33,441 bases of DNA from an uncultured Schlesneria sp. (lineage in GTDB: Bacteria; Planctomycetota; Planctomycetia; Planctomycetales; Planctomycetaceae): contig CAIQIR010000051.1 of assembly GCA_903871875.1 (NCBI GenBank), forward strand, positions 1 to 33,441. Reading direction: 5' to 3'. Shown here piece after piece: positions 7,873 to 15,606 of this stretch; within the stretch, counting starts at the first letter, position 1, and the number at the start of each line of letters is the position of its first letter. Under the pieces are notes generated by a model. That model saw only the letters and a list, made by a program, of their open reading frames with translations, had not been told where the DNA came from and did not search any database. A program made the translations under genes and the position numbers.

Positions 7873-9291
7873 TTAGATCACTCGCAAATCGTCGACCAGG
7901 ACACAGCGGCGTTGTCGGGTGAACGTCATGGGATTGGTGACCCCTTCACCCGTTGGCGTCGCGATACTGAAGCTGAGATAGCCTTGCCCGCCCAGTCCGA
8001 GTCCTGCCATGGAAGGACCGTTCTTGACGAACAGCGTCGTGTCCATTTCGCGGCCCATGCGTGTCATGTGGCGAACGTTTCTCGAATGGATCAGGCTGGT
8101 GTGACGGAAGCCATGCTCGAATTCGAGCGCCAGTTCCACACCATGCGAGAAATTCTTGCAGCGGACGAATGGCACGAAGGGCATCATCTGTTCTTCGGGC
8201 ACGAACGGGTTGTTCGTATCGGTTTCGCCGTACAGCAACTGCGTGCCGGCGGGAACTCGCAAACCGATCATTTCGGCCAGCTTCGACGCATCCAGTCCGA
8301 CCAGATCGCGATTCAGGTGGTAATGATCACCGGGCTTTGTCGGTGGCGTAAACGCCAGTTTCGACAAGGCGTCAATTTGCAGAGCGTTCAATCGGCAGCC
8401 GCCGTGGCGACTCATCGTATCCATCAACGCGTCGAAGATTTCATCGACGGCGAACACTTCCTTTTCACCGATGCACAGCAGGTTGTTGTCGTAGGCCCCC
8501 CCCTTGACGATCGACGAAGCAGTGTTGTCGAGGCAAGCGGTTTCGTCGACGACCACCGGAGGATTGCCCGGTCCGGCGACGATGGCTTTCTTGCGACTTT
8601 CCATCGCGGCCCGAGCGACAGCCGGTCCACCTGTCACGCACAGTAGTTTGACCCCGCGATGCGCGAAGATTTCGGCGGCCGTTTCGAGCGTTGGCTTTTC
8701 GATGATGGTGACAACGTTTTCCAGGCCGGTCGCTTTGTAGATCGCTCGATTGAAGCGACGCACACCTTCGCAGGCGATGCGAGCACCGTTGGGATGAGGA
8801 TTCACGATCATCGTGTTACCCCCGGCAATCATGTTCACGATGTTGCCAGCCAGCGTGGGCAACGAGTGCGTGACAGGCGTGATCGCACCGATGACGCCGA
8901 AGGGAGCGTATTCGGTAACGGTCAGGCCGTGATCGCCGCTGACGGCATCGGTCCGCATGAACTCGACGCCGGGAACCAGCTTGATGATCTTCAGCTTTTC
9001 GATCTTGTGATCGAGGCGTCCGATCTTGGTTTCTTCAAATTCCAGACGTCCGAGTTCCTCAGCCTGTTCATCACAGATCTTGCGGACGCATTCGATGATC
9101 GCGGCTCGCGAGGCGAGTGGCGATTGGCTGAGCTTTTTGAATCCTTCGGTCGCCGCGGCCACCGCTTGATCGACCGATTGGAAGACGCCCAGGTCGCCAT
9201 CGCGGTGGGGCGTTGTTGATTTCGGAGTCTTACCCAATTGGGCCAGCACTTCTTGAACAACACTACGAATCGTATCGGCATTCGCTTGCAT
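7873..9291 (-). CDS. CoA-acylating aldehyde dehydrogenase with N-terminal targeting helix
   Basis: 472 residues from ATG 9291; an in-frame ATG at 9324 would add 11 residues and cannot be excluded. The first residues, [17 protein letters not shown] (5-21), form an encapsulation-type helix, followed by a short linker. The dehydrogenase core resembles PduP/Eut[20 protein letters not shown] (128-146), NPHPNGA, the nucleotide turn [12 protein letters not shown] (219-230), [11 protein letters not shown], and the catalytic Cys273 in [13 protein letters not shown]. The family oxidises an aldehyde with NAD and CoA to an acyl-CoA. In this pathway the substrate should be L-lactaldehyde made by the aldolase, giving lactoyl-CoA. 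It is length-typical and intact. Confidence 0.94.
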   Translation of the reverse strand: MQANADTIRSVVQEVLAQLGKTPKSTTPHRDGDLGVFQSVDQAVAAATEGFKKLSQSPLASRAAIIECVRKICDEQAEELGRLEFEETKIGRLDHKIEKLKIIKLVPGVEFMRTDAVSGDHGLTVTEYAPFGVIGAITPVTHSLPTLAGNIVNMIAGGNTMIVNPHPNGARIACEGVRRFNRAIYKATGLENVVTIIEKPTLETAAEIFAHRGVKLLCVTGGPAVARAAMESRKKAIVAGPGNPPVVVDETACLDNTASSIVKGGAYDNNLLCIGEKEVFAVDEIFDALMDTMSRHGGCRLNALQIDALSKLAFTPPTKPGDHYHLNRDLVGLDASKLAEMIGLRVPAGTQLLYGETDTNNPFVPEEQMMPFVPFVRCKNFSHGVELALEFEHGFRHTSLIHSRNVRHMTRMGREMDTTLFVKNGPSMAGLGLGGQGYLSFSIATPTGEGVTNPMTFTRQRRCVLVDDLRVI

Positions 9292-9333
9292 AGTTGGGTC
9301 TCGTCGATATCCAGCTGTGATCATTCCGTCGAA

Positions 9334-9348
9334 TCAGCCTGCGGCTGA
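9334..9348. other. Small perfect hairpin before the aldehyde dehydrogenase gene
   Basis: TCAGCC (9334-9339), loop TGC and GGCTGA (9343-9348) form a 6-bp GC-rich stem in the 69-nt gap between the membrane protein and the aldehyde dehydrogenase. There is no U run, so it is not a terminator. It may be an RNA-processing or stability element. Confidence 0.3.
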
Positions 9349-9360
9349 CTCGCATTCCAG

Positions 9361-9858
9361 TTAAAATCGATTTTGCAATTCGCGTTTCTCGTTTTCGGCC
9401 CAGCTTTCAAACTGGCCGAGTGTGGGGAACATCATTCCCATCAATAGAACGAGCAACGCCAGTATGGCGAGTGTCCACCATTGGTGTTCCGCCATGTAAC
9501 AAACGAGATTGAAAAAGCCGGCACCTTCCAGCAGTGCCAGTCCAACGATCAACTGCGTTTGAAAGATGGCGAAAAGCTGTGCGTCCAGATTGGCAGACTC
9601 GGTTATCGTCAGTTTTTGAATTTGCGCGCGTTTGATGAATCCGGGAATTACAAACCGCATCGCGATCTGAAACATGGCGGCACCCACACCGATGATCGAG
9701 AGCATCTGCCCGTTTGATTTGGCGGGGACCGTAAGGGTGACCATGAAGAACGTCAGCAATCCCAGGATCAAACCGAACCAAATCGTTTGCGCGACTCGAA
9801 TCCCCTTGGAGGGTTCGACGAGTGCCGGTCCGCGAAAGGTTGGTTGCAGAAAATCCAT
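9361..9858 (-). CDS. Four-helix membrane protein encoded inside the BMC operon
   Basis: 165 residues from ATG 9858; GGAAGGGAG lies 8 nt upstream, and the ATG shares one base with the stop of the preceding BMC-P gene (TGATG). The reading frame is open further upstream, but that part lies inside the BMC-P gene. Hydrophobic segments lie at about residues 24-46, 51-75, 95-120 and 124-145, with a charged tail (ESWAENEKRELQNRF). No family was recognised. Coupling to a shell gene suggests coordinated production. A role in substrate or product passage, or in holding compartments near the membrane, is only a guess. Confidence 0.8.
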   Translation of the reverse strand: MDFLQPTFRGPALVEPSKGIRVAQTIWFGLILGLLTFFMVTLTVPAKSNGQMLSIIGVGAAMFQIAMRFVIPGFIKRAQIQKLTITESANLDAQLFAIFQTQLIVGLALLEGAGFFNLVCYMAEHQWWTLAILALLVLLMGMMFPTLGQFESWAENEKRELQNRF

Positions 9859-10190
9859 CAATGGCTCCCTTCCGACGGGTCGCTCTTGGCGTCGAAGATC
9901 GACTTCGCGCCGAGATGGACTGAATCCACAATTCCAATAATCGCGCAATCGATCGGCAACGGCTTGGTTTGAGGCGTGAAGCGAGCGCTGGACCCTTGGA
10001 CGATCAGCACGACTTCGCCTTCACCCGCACCGACAGTGTCGACGCAGATGAACGTTCGTCCTGTTGAGACGAGATTGGATTGATTTTTTTCATTCACGCG
10101 CAGCGGTTCAACGATCAGCAGTTTCTGGCCGACCATGGCTTCGACTTTTTGGGTCGAAACCACACTACCTGTGACACGTGCAAGAAACAT
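9858..10190 (-). CDS. BMC-P pentameric shell vertex protein, copy 1 of the operon
   Basis: 110 residues, ATG at 10190 with AAGGA 7 nt upstream, only 9 nt after the kinase gene. The start MFLARVTGSVVSTQKVEAMVG, then KLLIVEPLRV, the turn VDTVGAGEGEVVLIVQGSSAR and IDCAIIGIVDSV give a typical EutN/CcmL protein. A tail of about 20 residues (HLGAKSIFDAKSDPSEGSH) extends past the usual end of the fold and is absent from the 84-residue copy. Its stop overlaps the start of the membrane protein by one base. Confidence 0.93.
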   Translation of the reverse strand: MFLARVTGSVVSTQKVEAMVGQKLLIVEPLRVNEKNQSNLVSTGRTFICVDTVGAGEGEVVLIVQGSSARFTPQTKPLPIDCAIIGIVDSVHLGAKSIFDAKSDPSEGSH

Positions 10191-10199
10191 GGTTCGTCC

Positions 10200-11390
10200 T
10201 TAGTTCTTCACTGCTTCTGCCGTTTGGCGTGCGACGACGATCTCTTCGTTGGTCGGCACGACCCAAATCTGAACCCGACTGCTGTCCGTGGAAATCCGGC
10301 TTTCGCTTCCGCGGGGAAGCGAGTCGTTCTTGGCCTGGTCAAGTTCGATTCCGGCCCATTCCATGTTCCGACAAACACCCGCACGAATCAGGGACGAATT
10401 CTCACCGATGCCCGCACTGAAGACGATCGCATCCGCACCACCGAGTACCGTCAGGTAAGACCCCAGGTACTGACGAATCGACGCGATGAAAACATCCAGC
10501 GCCAATTGGGCTCGGGCGTTTCCTTTGGCTGCCGCTTCTTCGATGTCGCGGGCGTCCTGGCTGACGCCGCTCAGCCCCAGCATGCCTCCCTTGCTGGAAA
10601 GATCTTCCAGAATCTGTTCCAGCGTCTTCCCGGTCTTTCGCAAGAGAATCGGCAAGGCAAACGGATCAAAGTCGCCGACCCGGTTGTTGTGCAGCAGCCC
10701 CGTTTGTGGGCTCATTCCCATGCTTGTCGCTTGCGATTTTCCGTTGCGGGCCGCACACAACGAATTACTGCCACCCAGATGGCAGGTGATGATTCGCAGG
10801 TCATCCCGTTTGAGCAACTGCGCCATCCGAGTGTTCAAATAGCGATGGCTGGCCCCGTGATAGCCCCACCGTTTGACTTCGAACTGTTCAGACCATTCCA
10901 GCGGAATTGCGTACAAGCGGTTTTCCGGGGGAATCGTGTCGTGAAATGCGGTTTCCAAGGCGGCCACGAGCGGGATCTGGGGAAACGCCGCTCGCAATTG
11001 CCGCATCGCTTTGGCATACATTGGATTGTGGGCTGGGGCGATGTCGGACAAATCCTCCATCTTTTGCAACAACGCATCGTCGACAACACGGACGCCACTG
11101 AGATTTCCCGCGAAGACCGCTTTGAAACCGATCGCGGCCACTTCCGCCACCGATTTCAAACAACCATGCTGAGGATCGGTCAGTTGATCGAGACACATCC
11201 CCACCGCGGCCGCGTGATCGGCCACCGGCAATGTTGATTCTTGTCGCTGCCCATTGATTTCCACAAAGCACGCACTGGCTGCTTGACCGATGCGGTCAAT
11301 GCCACCACGCGCCAGTTGAACTTCACTGGGTAAATCGTAAAGCCGGTACTTGAAGCTGGTCGAACCCAGATTCGCGACGAGTACTTTCAT
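10200..11390 (-). CDS. ackA: Acetate-kinase-family acyl kinase with altered active site
   Basis: 396 residues, ATG at 11390 with GGAGG 6 nt upstream. It is full-length and clearly an acetate/propionate kinase: Asn7 ([11 protein letters not shown]), HNP at 121-123, WGYHGASH at 175-182, TCHLGG, Arg237 (NNRVGDFDP), FSAGIGENS and TNEE near the end. Several residues that are invariant or nearly so in characterised acetate kinases differ: Lys90 where Methanosarcina thermophila has Arg91, Glu146 for Asp148, and in the acyl pocket Ala120 for Leu122 and Tyr177 for Phe179. In the pathway it should turn acyl-phosphate from PduL (probably lactoyl-phosphate) into acid plus ATP. It carries no targeting helix at either end, so it is probably cytosolic. 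Confidence 0.92.
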   Translation of the reverse strand: MKVLVANLGSTSFKYRLYDLPSEVQLARGGIDRIGQAASACFVEINGQRQESTLPVADHAAAVGMCLDQLTDPQHGCLKSVAEVAAIGFKAVFAGNLSGVRVVDDALLQKMEDLSDIAPAHNPMYAKAMRQLRAAFPQIPLVAALETAFHDTIPPENRLYAIPLEWSEQFEVKRWGYHGASHRYLNTRMAQLLKRDDLRIITCHLGGSNSLCAARNGKSQATSMGMSPQTGLLHNNRVGDFDPFALPILLRKTGKTLEQILEDLSSKGGMLGLSGVSQDARDIEEAAAKGNARAQLALDVFIASIRQYLGSYLTVLGGADAIVFSAGIGENSSLIRAGVCRNMEWAGIELDQAKNDSLPRGSESRISTDSSRVQIWVVPTNEEIVVARQTAEAVKN

Positions 11391-11405
11391 GGCATCCTCC
11401 GTGGA

Positions 11406-11460
11406 TCAGACATCGGCCAGTCCGTCTGACGTTCCATCGGGCCGTAAAGCATCACATGCT
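11406..11460. other. Inverted repeats between the extended BMC-H and the kinase gene
   Basis: Two small perfect inverted repeats lie in this 108-nt gap: TCAGAC (11406-11411) with GTCTGA (11424-11429), and AGCAT (11448-11452) with ATGCT (11456-11460). Neither has a following U run in the operon direction. They may fold in the mRNA; no further role can be supported. Confidence 0.3.
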
Positions 11461-11498
11461 CGAGGCAGCTCGGCGGAAATTCCAGACAGACAGCTCGA

Positions 11499-11978
11499 CT
11501 AGATGAACGCCTCAAGCAGGCTCTTATCGGGACGGGCGATGATATGAGCACTCACCAGTTCACCGATCTTCGACGCCGCAGCGGAACCCGCGTCGACAGC
11601 GGCTCGCACCGAACCGACGTCACCCCGAATCACGGTCGTGATATACGCACCGCCAATTTGAATCTGCTTGACCAACGTGACATTGGCCGCTTTGAGCATC
11701 GCGTCGGCCGCTTCGATCTGCGCCACGAGACCCTTTGTTTCAATCAAACCAATCGCTTCATTCATTGGAGACTTTCCGATCTGCGGTGTTGAGGTATGGG
11801 GAACCAATGCGGCGGTGACGGTCGTCGCCGGCGTGTCGGTCAGTGCTGTCAAAGTCTGTTGCCGGGGACGGGGGGCCGCTCGTCTGGTTGCGGGCGCGGC
11901 GGACCGTTTGGCGGCGGGGCGCGGAGTTGTCGGGCGTGCCGGTGTCGCAGGTTTGCGACTGCTGGATTTCTTTGCCAT
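11499..11978 (-). CDS. BMC-H hexameric shell protein with long basic N-terminal extension
   Basis: 159 residues from ATG 11978, supported by GAGG 6 nt upstream. Residues 72-159 are a normal BMC-H domain (AIGLIETKGLVAQIEAADAM, then IQIGGAYITTVIRGDVGSVR and IIARPDK). The pore turn reads Gly-Gly-Ala rather than the Gly-Ser-Gly of the neighbouring BMC-H. The first 71 residues are extra. Residues 1-41 contain 12 Lys/Arg and no acidic residue and are rich in Pro and Ala; the remaining 30 are Thr/Pro/Ala-rich. An internal ATG at 11765 (MNEAIG) with GGAAAG upstream could also start a short form without the extension. It should build the facets of the PVM shell together with the other BMC-H. Confidence 0.92.
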   Translation of the reverse strand: MAKKSSSRKPATPARPTTPRPAAKRSAAPATRRAAPRPRQQTLTALTDTPATTVTAALVPHTSTPQIGKSPMNEAIGLIETKGLVAQIEAADAMLKAANVTLVKQIQIGGAYITTVIRGDVGSVRAAVDAGSAAASKIGELVSAHIIARPDKSLLEAFI

Positions 11979-12091
11979 ATTCGCCTCGTTGCCGTTCGCC
12001 AGTTAATCAATCAAATCGATACCGACCGGGATTCTGTTACCTTGCCTGGGCTCGGGCACAGTGTCCATCGGGTCGCGTTACATCTGTGTGT

Positions 12092-12397
12092 TCAGGAAAC
12101 CGTGCTCGATCCGGCTTTGGCCTTGGGCAGAACCGAGGCGAGTTCTTCATGCGGACGAGGAATGACCTGCACGCTGACGACTTCGCCGATCTTGCTGGCG
12201 GCGCTGGCCCCGGCATCGATCGCGGCCTTCACGGCGGCAACATCGCCGACGACGAACGCCGTCACCAAACCGCTACCGACCTTTTCCCAGCCAACCATTT
12301 GGACGTTTGCCGACTTCAGCATCGCATCGACGCCTTCGATCAGGCAGACCAGTCCTTTGCATTCCAACATTCCGAGTGCTTCCATTGCTTTCGCCAT
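12092..12397 (-). CDS. BMC-H hexameric shell protein, standard length
   Basis: 101 residues, ATG at 12397 with AAGGTC about 10 nt upstream. A canonical [24 protein letters not shown], the pore strand [20 protein letters not shown] with the Gly-Ser-Gly pore turn, [19 protein letters not shown], and a short tail ([11 protein letters not shown]). It is likely the main facet protein of the compartment. No BMC-T (tandem) shell gene is present in the window. Confidence 0.95.
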   Translation of the reverse strand: MAKAMEALGMLECKGLVCLIEGVDAMLKSANVQMVGWEKVGSGLVTAFVVGDVAAVKAAIDAGASAASKIGEVVSVQVIPRPHEELASVLPKAKAGSSTVS

Positions 12398-12462
12398 TGT
12401 CTTTGACCTTTGCTTTCAGGGAGAGAAACGAGTCACACAAATTCACGTTTTTCGGGTTACAT

Positions 12463-12485
12463 CCCCTCGAGACCGACTCGAAGGG
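12463..12485 (-). other. Strong intercistronic hairpin between pduL and the BMC-H genes
   Basis: In the transcribed direction CCCTTCGAG pairs with CTCGAGGGG around the loop TCGGT, giving a 9-bp stem with one T-G wobble. It sits in the 114-nt gap just before the two BMC-H genes. No U run follows, so it is not a classical terminator. A 5'-protective or RNA-processing role that raises shell-protein expression over the upstream genes is an inference. Confidence 0.5.
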
Positions 12486-12511
12486 CTTGATGGACATTTC
12501 TGTTGAAGGAA

Positions 12512-13216
12512 CTAATGAGTCTTACAGGCACATTCGTGCGGCTTGATCAGCTCGACCGACGTGGCGGCGGTCAGATTGATCGCATTGCCTTCGTCCGTGT
12601 CGAGGTGAACTTCCAGTTTTACGGTCGGATCGCCTCGGACGGCCAGGTCTTCGAGAGTCGTAGTGCAGCCCGGCGAGACAACTCGCAGATGCATCCGGTC
12701 GCCATTTTTGACGCCGTAATATTCCATATCGGCCGGACCCATGTGCACGTGTCGCATCGCACGGATCACGCCGGCTTTCAATTCCACCACGCCGACGGGA
12801 CCGACCAGCACACAGCCGGGTGTATCGTGATGATCGCCGCTGATGCGGACAGGAGCGTCGATGCCCAGCGAAATCGAATCGGTGAATGCCAGTTCGACTT
12901 GCGAGGGCCGGCAAGGACCGAGCACGCGGACGTCAGGCAGCATGCGTTTGCGCGGGCCAACGACCATCACGGTCTGCTTGGCGGCGAAGTAGCCGTCCTG
13001 GTAAAGCATTTTCATCGGTTCAAGCTGAGCCCCAGGGCCAAACAGGATTTCGACATGTTCTTGTGACAAATGGACATGTCGAGCAGAGATGTTCACCAGC
13101 AGTGGATTTCGCGCGGGGGCCGCTGTCGGATTCGACGCAGCACTCTTTCCTAACTGCTTTTCCAGTACCGCACGAACCACACGTTCGATGTCGGCACGAT
13201 TCAACTCCGTCGCCAT
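12512..13216 (-). CDS. pduL: PduL-family phosphotransacylase with N-terminal targeting helix
   Basis: 234 residues, ATG at 13216 with GGAG 8 nt upstream. Residues 5-24 ([20 protein letters not shown]) form an encapsulation-type helix, followed by an Ala/Pro linker. The PduL fold follows with its zinc-binding His motifs: ARHVHLS (46-51), SGDHHDTPG (126-134), MRHVHMG (154-160) and the conserved [12 protein letters not shown] (201-212). The enzyme exchanges CoA for phosphate on an acyl-CoA, so free CoA is regenerated for the aldehyde dehydrogenase inside the shell. A Cys-rich end (ECACKTH) is visible. It is the first enzyme gene after the regulator. Confidence 0.95.
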   Translation of the reverse strand: MATELNRADIERVVRAVLEKQLGKSAASNPTAAPARNPLLVNISARHVHLSQEHVEILFGPGAQLEPMKMLYQDGYFAAKQTVMVVGPRKRMLPDVRVLGPCRPSQVELAFTDSISLGIDAPVRISGDHHDTPGCVLVGPVGVVELKAGVIRAMRHVHMGPADMEYYGVKNGDRMHLRVVSPGCTTTLEDLAVRGDPTVKLEVHLDTDEGNAINLTAATSVELIKPHECACKTH

Positions 13217-13347
13217 TCGTCCATCTCCCCGTCGCAGTGATGCTCTGTCGTCGTCTTCTCGCTGAAGTCAGGTATTCACCAGTCGGTCCGAAGCCCATTT
13301 CCAGCAAGCTTCCCAACCAAACTGACGAACTCCGCGGGGTCTCGTTC

Positions 13348-14103
13348 CTAGCAGTCGATGATCGTCAGTTCGACGCCCGCCTTTTCAACCACGTCACGCC
13401 AGGATTGGCTTAGCCCTGAATCGACAATCATTCGTGTGACACTCGACAATTCACACAGGAATGTGAGTGCCGATCGACCAAACTTGCTACTGTCCGCCAC
13501 AACCCAAACTTCTTCCGCTGCTTTGATCATCCGCCGTTCACATTCGACCAGTAGTGAATTGCTGTTGAACAAACCCTTCTCTGTGATCCCCCCGGCACTC
13601 ATGATCGCTCGTGGCACGTTCAAATCCGCCAGCGTTGCCTCCGCCATCGGCCCCAGTGCCACTCCTGTTCGCGGATAGAGGTAGCCCCCGATCAGGATCA
13701 GTTCGACACTGGATTGTTGAGCCAGCAGATTGGCAATCGGCAGCGAGTTTGTGACAACTTGCAACCGTTTTCCCGCTAGAGACTTGGCGACCTCCAGCGT
13801 TGTCGTTCCCCCATCCAGCAAGATCGTCTCACCCGGTTCGATCAAATCCGCAACCGCTTTTCCGATCTTGGCTTTCTCTGTCGCTTCCCGTCCCCGTCGT
13901 TCTTCGAATGGCGTCAATGACTCGCCCGTGTAAGCCGCACCCCCACGGGTTCGGCGAATTTGACCAATTCCGTCAAGATACTCCAAATCCCTTCGCACGG
14001 TGGATTCGCTGGCACCGAGCTTCACAACAAGCTCTTGTAGTGACACAAATCCTTTTTGCTCAATGATTTGAAGTATCTCTTCGCGTCGTTGATCGAGGAT
14101 CAT
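13348..14103 (-). CDS. DeoR-family transcriptional regulator of the BMC operon
   Basis: 251 residues from ATG 14103 with AAGAG 9 nt upstream; a TTG at 14109 with AGGA 7 nt upstream would add two residues. The N-terminal winged helix ([16 protein letters not shown], then [16 protein letters not shown] and IRRTRGGA) is typical DeoR. The C-terminal part is the sugar-phosphate-sensing DeoRC domain with [38 protein letters not shown] and VADSSKFG. DeoR proteins usually repress until a phosphorylated sugar binds; here fuculose-1-P, rhamnulose-1-P or a related intermediate would make sense. It is the first gene of the operon, and a 30-bp inverted repeat covers its own promoter, which suggests autoregulation. 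Confidence 0.93.
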   Translation of the reverse strand: MILDQRREEILQIIEQKGFVSLQELVVKLGASESTVRRDLEYLDGIGQIRRTRGGAAYTGESLTPFEERRGREATEKAKIGKAVADLIEPGETILLDGGTTTLEVAKSLAGKRLQVVTNSLPIANLLAQQSSVELILIGGYLYPRTGVALGPMAEATLADLNVPRAIMSAGGITEKGLFNSNSLLVECERRMIKAAEEVWVVADSSKFGRSALTFLCELSSVTRMIVDSGLSQSWRDVVEKAGVELTIIDC

Positions 14104-14165
14104 GACCAATGGCTCTTCCTTGGCGAACGTTGGTTGATTTCCTCACAAGCTAATCCAGTCTCCCT

Positions 14166-14193
14166 ATTCTAGCATGCGTGTGACGGATTTCAA
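14166..14193 (-). promoter_or_regulatory. Sigma-70-like promoter of the BMC operon
   Basis: On the minus strand a -35 box TTGAAA (14193-14188) and a -10 box TAGAAT (14171-14166) each match five of six consensus bases, with a 16-bp spacer. Transcription would start near 14159, leaving a leader of about 55 nt before the DeoR start. The -35 box lies in the centre of the inverted repeat described separately. Confidence 0.65.
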
Positions 14194-14208
14194 TCAAAAT
14201 CTGTCACA
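14179..14208. promoter_or_regulatory. Candidate DeoR operator, 30-bp inverted repeat
   Basis: Arms TGTGACGGATTT (14179-14190) and AAATCTGTCACA (14197-14208) are inverted complements in 11 of 12 positions, separated by CAATCA. The repeat covers the -35 box and part of the promoter spacer, the position expected for a repressor site. By eye I found no second copy in the window. Confidence 0.7.
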
Positions 14209-14468
14209 ATCATTCAGTCAGGGAGCCGGGGTCTCTTTCGGGACATGGCGTGCGTCGACGACAAGGCCTGAGAGCAGTCCCCCGCGCTTGCTGTCGACTG
14301 ACCGTCGGACGAATGTTGAGGCGATTCAACGGAAGTCGTCACCGCAGTCAATGACGGTGGCTAAGAAAAGCCATTCTTTTCCCAGCTTGCCAGTTTTATC
14401 GACTTCGAAGGTCGAAATCGTCAAAACAAAGTGGCTGTGGGAACTGTACGCTTGAGTCTGAATCTGGC

Positions 14469-15422
14469 TTAGGCGCTTCGGGCGAGAGCCAGGGCGCCGT
14501 GGACCACGACGCTTTCACCGAGTTCCGCGGGAGCCAGTCGATAGGCGTCCCGCAGCGGTGGAAAGACATACTGTTGTACCGCGGCACGCAGTGGAACGAA
14601 GAAGATTTCTTCGCCGACCAACGACACCCCGCCGCCCACGACGACCATTTCGGGGGCAACCAGCGTGATCAGTTGGGCAATGCCCCAACCCAGGACACGG
14701 GTCGCTGCCACGTATTGGTCTTTGGCGAGTTGGTTTCCTGCCATCGCTGCTTCGCCGATGGCCTTGGTCGTCAATTGGGTGAAGTCGCCGCCGCAGCGTT
14801 CACGAAAATCGTGCAAATCGCGTGTCGCTTCGCCCGCTTGCAGCATGGCCTGCAGACGCTGTCGGGTGGAGTGCGCGATTCCAGGTCCGGCGGCGAGTGA
14901 TTCGACCGTTTGTTTCGAAGATTCGGCTTCCAATCCAGGCCGCAAATGGCCAATCTCGGCCGCGGCGGGACGGTCTGTCCCATGAATCTGCCGGTCAATG
15001 ACCAGGCCACCGCCAATACCCGTCCCGACGGTGACGTAGAACACGCTTCGTGCATCACGGGCAGCCCCGAATGAGGCTTCGGCCAAGGCGGCCACGTCGC
15101 AATCGTTTCCCAGCTTCGTGGGCACGCCCAGTTCCTGCTGAGTCCATTCGCTGAGCGGGAATTGATCCCAACCGGCTACCTGGTGACTGGTTTGCACGAT
15201 GCCGCGGCTGCCGAAGATCGGGCCACCGAACCCGTACGCTGCGCGTTCGATTTGGTGCTTGGCGACTAACTCTCGGCCGACTTCTCGAATCTGATCGCGA
15301 ATTCCCTGACCACCCCGGGCGATGTCGACGTCTCGTCGTTCGAATGCGACGACATCAGATCCATCCCCTTTTCCGACGCCAAATTGAAGCTTCGTGCCAC
15401 CAATTTCAATACCGAGAAACAT
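14469..15422 (-). CDS. ROK-family sugar kinase-like protein without zinc motif
   Basis: 317 residues, ATG at 15422. The actin-like ATPase fold is clear: phosphate loop EIGGTKLQFGV (6-16), GFGGPIF, the catalytic-type Asp107 in LGNDCDVAALAE, the second phosphate loop YVTVGTGIGGGLV (129-141), and the ROK signature start AAEIGHLRP (154-162). The CxCGxxGCxE zinc knuckle that normally follows EIGH is absent; only GLEAESSKQTVES is seen there. ROK proteins phosphorylate glucose, N-acetylated sugars or fructose; the substrate here cannot be read from the sequence. There is no DNA-binding domain, so it is an enzyme and not a repressor. It lies upstream of the BMC promoter and is not part of that operon. 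An ATTCAG/CTGAAT repeat is found at 15449-15464 before it. Confidence 0.88.
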   Translation of the reverse strand: MFLGIEIGGTKLQFGVGKGDGSDVVAFERRDVDIARGGQGIRDQIREVGRELVAKHQIERAAYGFGGPIFGSRGIVQTSHQVAGWDQFPLSEWTQQELGVPTKLGNDCDVAALAEASFGAARDARSVFYVTVGTGIGGGLVIDRQIHGTDRPAAAEIGHLRPGLEAESSKQTVESLAAGPGIAHSTRQRLQAMLQAGEATRDLHDFRERCGGDFTQLTTKAIGEAAMAGNQLAKDQYVAATRVLGWGIAQLITLVAPEMVVVGGGVSLVGEEIFFVPLRAAVQQYVFPPLRDAYRLAPAELGESVVVHGALALARSA

Positions 15423-15606
15423 CGCGTTGATGGCTCCGCCGAAGGAGGATTCAGTCCTCTGAATGGCCAGAGGTCATGGGATCGTTTCGATGAACTTCCA
15501 GCCAGTCAGTGACCGGGGTTCGTATTGTGCGATGCACAACACGAACCCGGTAATCGGATCGGCGGCCAGGACAGGGGCACAAGGTTCGATACACCGCAAT
15601 TGCAGA

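Larger units (their letters stand above)
14104..14468. other. Regulatory gap between the DeoR gene and the ROK gene
   Basis: This 365-bp gap contains the leader, promoter and operator of the BMC operon in its left part (up to 14208). From 14209 to 14468 I see no convincing gene. A reading frame on the plus strand (14174-14455) starts inside the operator and its translation is low-complexity and unrecognisable. A small inverted repeat (TCGAC/GTCGA around TTCGAAG, near 14400-14415) is the only structure noted there. Confidence 0.5.

Noticed and set aside
14174-14455. Possible 93-residue plus-strand gene between DeoR and ROK
   Set aside because: It starts inside the operator, has no clear ribosome site, and the translation is Ser/Arg-rich without any recognisable pattern.
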